A stretch of 64,000 nt of DNA from Magnolia sinica (taxonomy: Eukaryota; Streptophyta; Magnoliopsida; Magnoliales; Magnoliaceae), in NCBI RefSeq assembly GCF_029962835.1, contig NC_080584.1, positions 78,830,862 through 78,894,861 on the forward strand, in the 5' to 3' direction. Below are positions 46,880-58,686 of the stretch, piece by piece (position 1 is the first letter of the stretch; each line of letters begins with the position of its first letter). A program made the translations under genes and the position numbers. Below the pieces are notes generated by a model that ran no database searches, was not told the DNA's origin, and worked only from the letters and a program-made list of their open reading frames with translations.

Positions 46880-47549
46880 TGATGTAGAGCGGGTCGCAGG
46901 CAGTTTCATGGTAAAGGTGTATGAGAAAAAGCCCATTCGGAGGCGGAAGTGATCTGGACCGTCAGGGCCTTAAAACGGACATATTTTGCAAACCAAAATG
47001 AGTTAATGAAGTTATCATATATGATTTTGGAGTACAATGAGTTTAGCCACCCAAGCACGTTGTGCCTAGTTGTGCACACTGGATTTGCAAAATATCGACG
47101 GACGAATCCTTGTTTTAATTCCATTTTTACTATTTATAATAAGTTTTAGTTTGATTATTACTCTTCATCAGTTCGGCTTTAGAAGTTGCGCCCAACATGT
47201 ATGGTGAAGCCAATTAGGACACTATTTTTGGGCAAAACCTTGCGCACTAGTAGTAATCACAGCCATCTATAAATATTAAGTTAGTTTACTAGTTATAGTT
47301 AAGTCACAATTTTTTTTAGTTGTATTTTGATTCCGAAACTTCTTCCATGGCTTAGTATACCTATTTAAGGGGTGTAAACTCATTTATTCAATCATTAATC
47401 AATTTATGAAATTTTTAGAATTTCTTTATCTTGATATTTCCTCATGAATTTGATAAGTTTACGTGAGAAATCCAAGAAACTCCATTAATTTAGAATAGTT
47501 GTCCTTGAGAAAGACAGTGATCGACCTCGTTGTGTTCATCCCTGCATCA
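46880..47549 (+). mobile_element. Probable solo LTR, gypsy type
   Basis: Starts TGATGTAGAGCGGGTCGC and ends CATCCCTGCATCA, so its ends form the short inverted repeat TGATG/CATCA. The end passage (GAAAGACAGTGATCGACCTC) is of a kind seen at the 3' ends of plant gypsy LTRs. Flanks TCAAT and CCAAC are only partly alike. No coding. Confidence 0.5.
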
Positions 47550-47607
47550 CCAACCCAAACTTCTCCACCCTCGACATAAACTGGCCCAACCTAACACAAA
47601 CACCATG

Positions 47608-47757
47608 AACCCAATTCGCAGACCTTGACAACCCGGCCTCAATTTGATTGACCTGAACCCAATTCGCAGACCTTGAACCCAATTCGCAGACCTTGACAAC
47701 CCGGCCTCAATTTGATTGACCTGAACCCAATTCGCAGACCTTGACAACCCGGCCCGA
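47608..47757. repeat. Short tandem repeat, ~50-bp unit
   Basis: ACCCAATTCGCAGACCTTGA occurs about four times, mostly followed by CAACCCGGCCTCAATTTGAT. Non-coding. Confidence 0.8.
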
Positions 47758-47902
47758 CCCATCATTGGGTCAATTGGGTTTGGGTCAACCTGAATTCAAG
47801 CTGCATCCTTGCCCCGGCTCATGCTATGGACGTAAAAACACTTCAGTGCTAAGATTTTAGAGAGCCATGATACGCCAACTACCACCTCACAAACTGCCTC
47901 TG

Positions 47903-48786
47903 GTGGGCCCCACCACGAGGATGACCTGGTGCAAAAACCCGGGTGGTCAACTCATGAGATGTACCATGCTTCCATATTCAATGTATAGAGTGGACCGGCC
48001 TGCTTTAGGTCCAGATTATCAAAACGGTGGGTCCCACCTACTGAAGGCTCAGATGTCCTATATGGGTAATAGTTGGCACGTGGGTCCCACCTGCTGAAAG
48101 CTCAGATGCACTCATCAAACAGCTATAATTATAGTTGATGAGTGCGATTATAGATACCCTTCATCCATGGGACACATCTTTTAAACTCTGCAAAAACCTA
48201 ACACAATCCCAACTGCTATATCATAACATGGCCAAAAATGCAAGTAGATTGTTTTTTATTTTTATTCTTTTTTTTTTTAAATTTTTTATTTCTCATCCTA
48301 AATTTAAATGTTAGGATCGTCTGAATGGATCGGATTTTGGGCAATCGCCCATTTATCGTGGGCCCACCAGATGTGCAGTCTGGATTTTCAATTCAAAGAA
48401 ACTCAAACTAGAAGAGATCAAAATAATAGAACCCCAATAGTAATATAAAACAGGACAATCGCATGTTGCTGTTATAACCAAAGGATTTCAAAGAAACCTA
48501 TAGCGCGTTTGGATACTCAATTCAACTGAAACGTGATAATCTGTAGATACAGAACAAGTAACTTAGTTCCATGATTTCAAGTTGGACCTAAAACAATCTA
48601 AACCTCAAATAGGGAACCAACATCTGCCCTGTTCAACTGAAATATCACGATTGAATTCAATTGAACATCCAAACGTGGCCTATATATAGAGAGAAACTGA
48701 AGAAGACAGAGCTACTATAAGAAACTAATTTCTGCGCGATGATTTGAATTGGAATTTGAGATGTTGAGATCTCTCCATGACAATCT
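47903..48786. other. 3' flank of kinase gene B
   Basis: Homologous to 10031-10852, with an extra GGTGGGTCCCACCTACTGAA-type doublet (about 48026-48110) not present in copy A. Otherwise non-coding. Confidence 0.5.
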
Positions 48787-51276
48787 CTACTCCTTGGAAC
48801 TTGCTGACGACACGCTTTTGGACTGTGAATTCGTTGATGAATTGCTTGGCAGTTCAGAGCTTTGAGAAGCCGCCGGTGAAGAGTTGGAGAAGAAAACCAC
48901 GTTCTGATTTTCTGCGAGAATCTGAAGCGATCTCGGTACCGGTGGGACGTTTGCTTCCAAAACACCCTCCAAGATTTGAATAACCTGCCCCATAGACGGC
49001 CTGTCATTCTCGTCGTCTTGAATGCACCAGCCTGCAACTCTGCAAGCTCGACCAAGCTCTTCCATGTTCGCATTTCCCTCCAATCTGTAATCCAACAAGC
49101 AATGGATTTCACCATCCATGATTTTTCTCAGAGCCCAAATCGGGAAAAAGACTGTTTCCCCAACCGCCGATTGCTCTGTATTCCTCCTCCCTGAAATGAT
49201 CTCGAAAACCATCATCCCATAGCTGTAGACATCGGCTTTTGGCGTGATTGCAAGGCCTGAAATCCATTCAGGAGCAAGATAGCCTCTTGTTCCTCTCATG
49301 GTTGTTAAAACCCGACTGAATTCCCGTCCAACAAGCTTTGCCAGACCAAAATCAGCCACCTTGGGACAGAACCCACCATTCAGAAGTATGTTTTCTGGCT
49401 TAATATCGCAATGTATGATACAGTCTCTGCATTTCTCATGAAGATAAGATATTCCTCTTGCCGTCCCAATCGCAATCTGATACCTCGTTGGCCAATCCAG
49501 GACATTGGAATTCTTACCAAACAGATGAGAATCCAAAGACCCATTTGGCATGTAATCATAGACAAGCAGCCTTTTAGCCATTTCCGAGCAAAACCCACGA
49601 AGGCGGATGAGATTAACGTGTTGGATCGTCCCGATTGTGCTAACCTCCGTCCGGAACTGCTTTTCTCCTTGCCGAAGCCCTTCAAGCTTCTTCACTGCCA
49701 CAGTTGTTTGATCAGGTAAAGTCCCTTTGAAAACAGAACCGAAACCTCCACCGCCTAATTTCTCTGAGAAGTTCTTCGTTGCCATCTGCAGACTTCGGTA
49801 GCTAAATGCAGTCAAAGAGCCTTGAACTGCATCCGAACATACCATATTCAGTTGCCACCGTCGCCTCCAAATAAAAAACAGTGCAATACCCAATAGAAAA
49901 ACAGCTCCTGCAACTGCGCCTACAACAGCCCATGTAATGGTTCCCTTCCTACTGACCGAAAACTTCATTTCAGAGGGATCAAGACGGAGATGAAGAGTGC
50001 CTTCGTCAACATTTCCACCAGACAACTGCTTCAGATCTAACAATTCTCCATTCCATATCAAACACCTGCTCTTGAAAGCATAAGCAGTGCAAGAACAGTC
50101 ATTTAAGCAAGCCAATTCACATTCTCTGTCACTCCCAACTGCCAAAGATCGATTGTGGTCTGGCAGCTTCATGCCGGACAAATTCCAAAACCTGTCTTTC
50201 TCACCATCAAAAGACACATTCTGCCCACACCTCAAAGGAGTTTTCCTCTTGCACCCACCTGACCAACTACTCAAATTCCAGTCATTCGGAGACTTTGGCT
50301 CGAAACCCTGCAAGCACGTACAGAACGACGAGCTCTCCTCTTTGCAGCTCCCAAAGGCCCCACAAAGAGCATAAACCTTACACTGAGATCTTGGCTGAGA
50401 CCAGAACAGATTCCATGAATGTGAGTTTTTCAGCCATGAAAACTGTTGAATTTGGCCTGAAAAACCCATCACGAATCTTGAAAGGATGAAATCATTTCTC
50501 ACCGAGTATGTGAAAAACTTCCTCTCTTTGGTTTCATTGAAGCTGAAATCGTATATATAATTCGATGTCATTTCGGGTACTAAGTTGAAAATATTTCCAT
50601 CCCAATCCCCACTAGTCCAGTAATTTTGAGTCCCATTCCACATCAAAAAATACTGCGTGCTTCGGTTCGGGTCTATTGAGAGAGAGAATGGCCCAGGGGC
50701 CGGATCTTCGGAGTTCTTCCATGAAGTAAGCCGTTGGTTTTCCTTCGTCACCTTGTTCAAACCAAGCCACCCTCCAGGCAGCCATGTATGAGTTGGGTGA
50801 TCAAAGCTCTGCCAGTGCAGGACAGACGGATCGGACCGGTCTCTCAGAACTAGATTTCCATCATCTCGGAGGACCACAACAGTCGAGTTCAACGGCTTGG
50901 ATGTTAGATTGGTGGACCAGATTGGAAATTTCGAGGTGCTGAGGAGGACTAGATTGCCATCTTCTGCAATTGTTAGGATTGAATTGGAGGGATTTGGGAG
51001 GGGCTTTTCTCTGTTAGCTACCCAGACAACTGTTTGTTCTGAGATCTGTTTGTACCAGATGCCTATGTAGTACTTCTGGGATTTGCCTGGTGTGAAGAAA
51101 CCCAGTTCAAATATCCTACCTTGGGAGGTTAGGTTATGGGGCCAACTAAGATGTTGAGTTGGGGTGATGGAATCTAAACCATTGGAGAGGTGGGCCTTGA
51201 GAGAAAGGATGAAGAAGAGGAGGAGAGAGAGAGATGGCATGCTTCTTCTGGTATCCATGCCTACTGAAACATGCAT
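48787..51276 (-). CDS. G-type lectin S-receptor-like Ser/Thr kinase (At2g19130-like), copy B
   Basis: Intronless 829-residue paralogue of the gene at 10853-13354, aligned without gaps until the Ser-rich tail, where it is 4 residues shorter. Same order: signal peptide, bulb lectin, S-locus glycoprotein region, PAN, membrane segment (about 447-470), kinase with GGGGFG at 508-513, Lys529, HCDIKPEN, DFG and APE; also non-RD. The frame stays open upstream to an ATG at 51405, but that ATG lies beyond the TATA-like box conserved in both copies, so I chose the start matching copy A. About 60 residues differ from A. Nearly half lie in residues 200-330, while residues 381-460 are identical and the kinase differs at about eight sites. 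All catalytic residues are kept; likely functional at the plasma membrane, ligand unknown. Confidence 0.95.
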   Translation of the reverse strand: MHVSVGMDTRRSMPSLSLLLFFILSLKAHLSNGLDSITPTQHLSWPHNLTSQGRIFELGFFTPGKSQKYYIGIWYKQISEQTVVWVANREKPLPNPSNSILTIAEDGNLVLLSTSKFPIWSTNLTSKPLNSTVVVLRDDGNLVLRDRSDPSVLHWQSFDHPTHTWLPGGWLGLNKVTKENQRLTSWKNSEDPAPGPFSLSIDPNRSTQYFLMWNGTQNYWTSGDWDGNIFNLVPEMTSNYIYDFSFNETKERKFFTYSVRNDFILSRFVMGFSGQIQQFSWLKNSHSWNLFWSQPRSQCKVYALCGAFGSCKEESSSFCTCLQGFEPKSPNDWNLSSWSGGCKRKTPLRCGQNVSFDGEKDRFWNLSGMKLPDHNRSLAVGSDRECELACLNDCSCTAYAFKSRCLIWNGELLDLKQLSGGNVDEGTLHLRLDPSEMKFSVSRKGTITWAVVGAVAGAVFLLGIALFFIWRRRWQLNMVCSDAVQGSLTAFSYRSLQMATKNFSEKLGGGGFGSVFKGTLPDQTTVAVKKLEGLRQGEKQFRTEVSTIGTIQHVNLIRLRGFCSEMAKRLLVYDYMPNGSLDSHLFGKNSNVLDWPTRYQIAIGTARGISYLHEKCRDCIIHCDIKPENILLNGGFCPKVADFGLAKLVGREFSRVLTTMRGTRGYLAPEWISGLAITPKADVYSYGMMVFEIISGRRNTEQSAVGETVFFPIWALRKIMDGEIHCLLDYRLEGNANMEELGRACRVAGWCIQDDENDRPSMGQVIQILEGVLEANVPPVPRSLQILAENQNVVFFSNSSPAASQSSELPSNSSTNSQSKSVSSASSKE

Positions 51277-51448
51277 GGACATGCAAGATATATGTAGGGA
51301 GGAGAAGATACGATGAGGTGCTTGAAAGGAGGTTTCCTGGTATTGAAGTGCGAAGTTAAAATTACTTAAATACCCCTTGGTTACCATGGTTGACTGGTTC
51401 TTCAAAGTTCAAATTTTGCGGCTGAAACACCCTTCTAGACATGGTCAA
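51277..51448 (-). promoter_or_regulatory. Putative promoter of kinase B
   Basis: TATTTAAG (minus strand; plus 51365-51372), TTGACT (51390-51395) and TTGACC (minus; plus 51443-51448) stand at places equivalent to those upstream of kinase A. An extra CATGCATGGA-like insertion near 51272-51288 separates start codon and TATA slightly more than in A. Confidence 0.4.
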
Positions 51449-54275
51449 TGTGGAGTTTGTCTTGCCGTGTTGTGCTCGTGCCAAAGTTCTAAAACTCGCT
51501 GAGTCGACTCTGAACTCGTCTGAGTCAGCTTGACTCGGTGAGATTTCAATCCGAGTCACTGGAAGCCAAGGATTGATGGGTGGTTTTAAGCTGAAATTTG
51601 GTAGCCGGAAAAAAAAAAAAAAAAACCATGTTACAAAATACCGAGAATGTCTTCTCGTGCTTTGCATGTATCATAGTTAAAAAATACCTGAAAATTCAAT
51701 CTTGAGTCCTTGCATGCATAGTTTTTATATTCACTGGCTCGACTCAAAACTTGTTTAGATCAACTCAACTCAGTGAGAATTTGAGCCGAGTCGCCAGAAA
51801 CTCAGTACTGATTCGCTAGAAAACTCTGTCGTGGATGTGACTTCTGATGGTATATCAATGTATCCCAAGGGACTTCAGCAGTCTGTGGCATGTGCAGGGT
51901 GGAGCTATGCACAGGAACATGTTAGGTGAAGGTGGGTGGAAGGACACTCACACCATGCGTGATTTCTCAATCCCTTGGCTGGACTTAATTTTCTTGGTCC
52001 CTATAGGAGATTCAAAAACCTGTCTCCTCTAATACCATATCAAATAATCATTTGCTCTAGAAGTTCAAGTTGTTAGACAATGATATATTAATACATATCA
52101 AGGAACTTGAAGATGACTCAACACTATGCCAAGAAGACTCATTGAGCCGACTTGATAGAACTGGAACCGAACAAGGGAAGCAAACCAACTATCCCTACCA
52201 GAGGTAAAATGCACTTAAACAGTGCCTTATGTAGTGTGCTACTATTAGATTTAACTATGTTAGTATTTCTAATTTATAGTTATTAAATATTGAGTCAACT
52301 CAGGTCGAGTCTCAAATTTTGGAACCTTCTTGCATAACACAAGAACTATTCAATAATTAAGTTTTTTTTTTTTTTTTAAAGGAATGGTAATAAATATTAG
52401 AAAAAAAGGAAGGTTCTGCTTACTTCCCCACCTTCTTGGGGATGTTCCAAACCCTTTAAATGACACAAGAGGTGATTAATCATCAATCTAAACCATTCAT
52501 TCATTCACATAACTAGGAGCAAGCCATGGTAACAGAATCACACCTATATCGGATTAACGTAATTATAAAGTTTTGTTTGGTGCTAAGCTAAAGTAGCTTG
52601 ATACTCCTAGGAGAGGTTGCCTAGTGGAATATCTCCCATCAGCTTTAAATTTCAGTCAAAAGAAAGTTTGAATGTAATTAGTGGTAAATGGATGCACATG
52701 GATGAAAAGGGGCATTTGGTTATTGGTAAATAGTGGCAATCGGAACCAAAGCGAAATGAAATCCAACAAAATAATGTAAATTGAAATCCTCTAGAAGGGC
52801 TGAGATACGAGTGAAAATATTAATATTAGTTGGATTTTAAAAAGCGGGCCACTTTTATGGCTCACCCAAGGCTTAGAATTTCTTTAGTTTTTTGCCAAGT
52901 ATATATTTTGGTGAGCTTATTATAATTATTAGTTTAAATGCCACATAAACTAATTTGAGAGTATTAAAACAGATTTACTTAATGTATTCCAATTACAGGC
53001 ATCCAAAAACAACTTTTAAATTCTAGTGTATTCTAATTGCAAGTATCCAAATACAACCAAATTCACATTAATTCCATTCACCATGTAATTTAGATGTCAC
53101 TGTATTCCAATTACAAGCATCCAATCAAGCCCTTAGTAAGAATGAGATGATATCTATCCGACCAATCATCATTGAATTCTCAAATTTGGAGCTGATTTTG
53201 CATGTGGGAGTGTTTAGTGACAAAATTTCTTGTTGGCAATTTCTCTGTTTGGGAACTTCCGAGATGATTCTCATATTGAGAAGTTTTTCAAGGGTTATTA
53301 TGCAGGATAAAAAATCTGGCTGAAAATAAAACAGGACACTTGTGTTTCAAGTGACACTAAAATTCCCAACTCTACAAATGAGTCAAATTGCAACATTAAA
53401 ATATTCAATAGAGAGATTGATTAGGGAGATGAACGCATGCCAGTCAGCAGTACATCTCTTGGTGCTTTTGGACAATCAAAACGTATTAGGCAACAATGCA
53501 ATTTTCAGTTGTAATGGAATTAAATTTCTTTCTTAAAAAATCGTAATCTATTTTTCATGAACATGAGGCATACCTGTGTTGAGACACCTCAACAAAACGA
53601 CACACTGAATGTAAACATAGATATCTTCTTGAGGTGGCCGGAAATTCCGGGCTCAACTCTTCTACTATCTTTTCTAGGAGAATGTGTTCTAACTGCCACT
53701 TATCTTATCAATCGCATACCTAATACCAACTTAGTTTAAAAAAACTCTATAGAAAATAATCTGATACCATGAAAAATTTTTAAAAATAAAATTAATTGAT
53801 TTTCTCTATTGTATATTCTTTCAATGGATAAAATCAAATCCTTAATTGGAGGAAAAAAAATACAACTAAAAAACATATTGTTGCCTAATAAAACGGTTGA
53901 TAAGTGGGCCATAAGGTAAATGAGGCTATGGATAAATAAAAAATTACAGCTATACCACTTAGCCTTTGCATTAGATGTTAGAAAAATGGACAGATTAAAA
54001 AAATCAAATTAAATTAAATCTTGTGATTTTATTGGGCATGGTCTGTCCAAACGGTGGCCTAACAGATCAACGGTTCTGATTGCATTCTACATGATCCATA
54101 TATAAGGTGGAGATGCCTCCCTATCTTCTCTTTAAGGGATAGGAGAAAATGATTTTGATTAATTTAATTTCACCAATATATCTCGAGAGACCTCAAGAGA
54201 AATTCAAATTCACATCAATAAGAGATGTGGGGCCATAGATGAATGGTTACCCTCATCGCATCTCTTAGATTTTTG
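51449..54275. other. Duplicated intergenic DNA of copy B, with the empty copia site
   Basis: Aligns with 13521-15083 joined to 42017-43295. At about 53006-53012 the sequence CCAAAAACAACTTTTA takes the place of CAAAACATA + insertion + ACATACCTTTTA, i.e. an unoccupied target. No gene is supported. Poly(T) near 52362-52378 and poly(A) near 51608-51625 distinguish it from copy A. Confidence 0.65.
53571..53740 (+). mobile_element. Ancient copia integrase relic (copy B)
   Basis: Reads VETPQQN and GECVLTATYLINRIPNTNL, matching the end of copia integrases. Partner of 42598-42755 and better preserved. Fossil. Confidence 0.65.
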
Positions 54276-55225
54276 GCCGAAGGCATGATAACTGTCACTA
54301 AGCACAGGTCAAGATGAACTAGTCTTTGTTCATTGACTCTCCACCGTTCAAATGGTTGTCCTCTTGGTGAGTCCGGATCCTCCGGCTGGTGGTCCCTGTT
54401 GTAGATGTCCCACTCCTGGAACAGCTAGGCATCGGTCCACGTTGAAAATGGGAAAAGTCAGTACGAAGTCTAAGGTTTAACCAATGGTTGTCGTTTTTTT
54501 TTCTTCTTCTTCTTCTTCTATTATTATTTTATTATTATTAAAGCCCACAAGATGGATGGTCCGATCTACTGATGATAGATCCGCATGACCAATTGTGATT
54601 GGCAAGTTTCCTGATGATCAGGAGCAAATTAGGTGCGGCCCTGATCTTGGTGCCCACCTTGATGTATGTCCTGTATATCCACTGGCAATAGGTGTTGTGA
54701 ACAGATATATGTCAAACCCCGGCAAGTAACAGTGGAAAGTGGTGAAATGGCTACTTCGATACATTTGAGTTACAAAGGAATACGCCTTAACTTTTGAAAA
54801 GATAAGGGTAAAGTTACTAGAGTATGGGGATTCAGACTACGAAGGTAGTGTACATTCTAGAAAGTCAACTTCAGGTTACTAGTTTATATTAGCAGGTAGA
54901 GCGATTAGTTGAATGTCAAAGCTTCAGTTTGCGGTGGCTCTTTCTACAACCGAAGCAGAGTATATGGCAGTGACAGAAGTTTTCAAGGAAGGTGTTTGGT
55001 TGAGAGACATGATAAATCAGTTGGAACTTGAGAAGGAAATTGTGTCGATTAATTGTGACAACAAGAGCGCTATTAATTTATCTAAAAACTCTGTTTATCA
55101 TTCTCGTACTAAACATATTGATATTCATCATCATTTTATCCGGCAGGTGCTTGAGGAAGGAGGCATGATTTTGAAGAAGATTTACACCAGCGTGAATCTA
55201 GCGGATATGCTTACCAAGGTAGTTC

Positions 55226-57242
55226 TGTTCACTCCCCAAGTATAGAGTTGTGATGTAGTAATAAACTCGGTGAGACCGAGGTCGAATCTCAAGGGACTGA
55301 TACCTGTACGTTATCTGAAACTAAGTAGAACTAGAACTAGACTAAGATGTAATCTAAATCAAATAGAATTTAAGGAATAATTGTGGAATAATTATCTAAA
55401 ACTTTAAACAATTCAGGGAAGGGAAACTAGGGATTCAGAGGAAGTTAAGCTGAACTTACTTGATCTAGTTTTCACGAGATGAAAGGTATATGAATTAGAA
55501 TGGATTCCATCACCAAACCATGCCCAGGAGACAAAGCAAACAAAAGAATTAAACTAATTACCAACCAATCAACAATGCATGAAGGTTAAGAAGGGTACCG
55601 TCATCCGACCATGCCCATGAGACGATGGCGAACAACAGGGCTTCCTGACGTCATAAACATAAAAAGAAAAAAGAAATACTCAAAGCTATCACAAACCTAT
55701 TGTAATTTTAGTCACAACAGACCATTAAAAACTAAAAACATTCCATTAAGATCAAACTATTATCAAATTCAATGTAAATAAAAAGCACCAGCTAAAAGTC
55801 TCCCATCACGCTACAAGCTTCACCTCTTAGCCCTAGTTAAGAAGTTTAGTCACACATAAACATGATTAGGCTAAATCTCAAAAAGAAGAGAAAAAAAGAA
55901 GAAGAAAACAAACAAAGAATAGGAAAAACAAACAAACTCTCTCTCATGTACTTCACGTCCTAGCTGTTCCCTAAAACTCCCTTTTCTCCAGCTCACCTAG
56001 GACGTTTTTATAGCTACTAGGGCCGGTGGAGAAGCTGTCGCAGCAGCTACACATGCACAACGAAAGCTTTTTCGCAGCAAACTTTGGAGCCTTCAAACTT
56101 GTCACTTTCCTCGCTCAATTTTCAAAGAAACACCGTCCCTTAGGACGTTTTTGAGTGCTCTGCATGATGGACGGTTCAAATTTACCTTATGATGAAAGAT
56201 GGTGGGCCACAACCGCCTGAAAATCTGGATTTTTACGGATGTGCGAAAGCTTCCACACCTCTTCGCTGTCGTGATCGGTGGGCCCCACAGAGGTATTTTC
56301 AGGGAAATCCACCCCGTCCATTGGATTCAGGACGAAATTTCAGTCAAGAATGGGTGGTTTTGAACGTCCATTCATGAGGCCCAGAGGAGAAATCACGCCA
56401 AAAATCATTTTAAACGTCGCAGGACCACCTGTTTGTGGCCTCTGTATCGCGCACATGTGCACGCATGGGTGTAAAATTTCAGCAAGGTTTTGTAGTATTC
56501 GAGGCCCTCTACACGATGGACGGCTTGGATCATCCGAAAAGTTACTCTGTGGGGCCCACTAGCGTCCGCAAAACGGACGCCGTCCGTCCGTTACGCAGCG
56601 CAAAAAGCGGCTGCTGCCGTTTTTAGAAACAGACGCGGGTCAGTGCCTGCTGACCTGCTGACTCGGTTCGGTGCGCGGCGGGAGTACACAGTACCGTGCA
56701 CTTGCAAAGACAGATGGGGTCCACTATGATGTATATGTAAGATCCGATCCATCCATTTGTTTTGTCAACTCATTTAATGAGTTGAGCCCAAGATTGAAGC
56801 ATTTTCAGATACCACGCGGGCCCCAAATCATTGATTAATGGGCTGATCTGTCCGTTGGGCCACTTCCAGAGGGATCCAATGGCTGAAATTTGACGTGTAC
56901 GGTTACTTTTTGGTCCTCGAGCCATGTATAAAGTTTCGAGCCAATCGGATGGCGAGAACCCTGTGATCTTGCATTCTGTGCCAGTTTCGGGCCTCTTTAA
57001 CGTGAACGGCTTTATTTCCTCGGATCCCTGGTGTGTAATTCCGTCGATCTTGGTCCCCTGGAGTCTGTCCCTTGCCTTGGTGCATTCTGAACGTTAAATC
57101 CGTGCTTTTAGCATTCCGATCCAGTCCAAGCTCGCAATTACACCTTGCAACACAAACATGATTAAAATGGGCTATTAAATGGTACCATGTTCATAAATCC
57201 AAGCAATAATTGGGTCTGATATGCAATATTTGACCCTCAACA
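55226..57242 (-). repeat. 3' LTR of the gypsy-type element
   Basis: On the plus strand it runs TGTTCACTCCCCAAGTATAG to TTTGACCCTCAACA. It contains GGTGGGCCCCACAGAGG-type and CCGTCCGTCCG motifs. Confidence 0.88.
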
Positions 57243-58686
57243 CAACTCCCAACCAGTATTTTTCTAGTCCCGAGCAAAATATGCGAAAAGTAAGTTGAGA
57301 ATTACAGAACAATCTCTATAAACTCGAGTGATTTTTACAGAAAAATCGAGATGTGAAAATTCTAAGATTCATGAATGGTGAGTGGAATTTTCTTCTGGAA
57401 TCAAGCTTACAGTAAACTTCATAATCAAGTGGAAACTATTAATCCATTAATTAGAATGTTCTAAACATTAAGTTCCATGAGTGTATAGTGTAATCACGGC
57501 TTACGATCATTAAAAGATCCAATCGTTAATTACATGATATCATTGGTAATTAACAACGGAATTCATGAAAACTGAAACCAACACTTTCCTTACAGATTAA
57601 CTTTTCCTTCTATCAGCCTTTAAATTTTATTTTTTTTATGAACAGTAATGCTAAGGAAGGGCATCAAATCCTCACATATAGGGAGCAAACCTATGATGAA
57701 AACTTGTCGCCTAACTTTTTTTCTAAATGTCAACCATGGGGGATCAAATCTACACCTATAGGGAGCAAACCTATGGTGAAGATTATGCGACTTACCCTTT
57801 TAACTCTTCTTACTGAACTGATGCTAATTTTTTTATTTTTTATTTTTAGGCTGGTTCCTTTCATGTTTAGTGATTACCAAGTTAATCATTCAATTATCGA
57901 ACCGGAACCTTAGTGTATAAGCGAGATGTGATATGTGAAATCATGACTCAATCAATGTTTACAACTTTTAATCATGGATTAACAATTTAAACTTAACTGT
58001 GAAATCTAACAGACGGTTGAATCCAAAAGTCATAAATTATCACTTCAAATTCACAAGAAATTCCAGAAAAATTTACAAATTTTCATAATTCTTGCTCAAG
58101 ACCAAGAAAACACTGATTAGGAAACCTAGTCTCCCACCCCCAACCTAAAATCTACATTGTCCTCAATGTAAAAGAATAAGCATGCAATGCACATGGGACA
58201 ACGAAAGTAAATGAGAAGTGATGGGAAGATAATACCTGAACGAAAGAATCAAGAGGCTTTCCATAAATATCTACGTAAAAGGGGGTCAGTACAAGAGAGA
58301 AACCAACAAAAATAAAGATAAAATCCTACCTATACCACTTTCGCAGGTGCTCTCGATTGCATTTAGCGTATGCAACAAGCCTTTAAACCCCTAGGTTGCC
58401 CCTAGTGGACGAGTTGTAGTCTCGTGAGGGTTTGCAGCAATGTTACCCACAAACATTGAACTAAGAAAATAAAACGGAATGAAAAGCTAGGATGCCTGCC
58501 AGGAGTGCTAAGTTTATCATCTATCCTAAAGCAGTATAAAACAAACTACCCTAGTCCTATGAAAGCAGGGAAAAACTACTCGATCATACCGCAAGGTTCC
58601 TCTTCCGGCCAATATCTTGACAAGTTTCTTAGTAAGTTCCTTAACAGGATCATCCAAAAGCCCTTTTTGCAATAGGCTTGGACGCT

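Larger units (their letters stand above)
47903..54684. repeat. Duplicated segment, copy B
   Basis: Direct-orientation partner of copy A. It retains uninterrupted sites for both the copia insertion (about 53006-53012) and the hAT insertion (54276-54283) found in copy A. Its right end is cut inside the foldback element, where copia sequence begins at about 54689. Confidence 0.9.

Noticed and set aside
51277-51405. N-terminal extension of kinase B from an ATG at 51405
   Set aside because: It is not shared by copy A, contains no signal-peptide feature before MDTRR, and the ATG lies upstream of the conserved TATA-like box.
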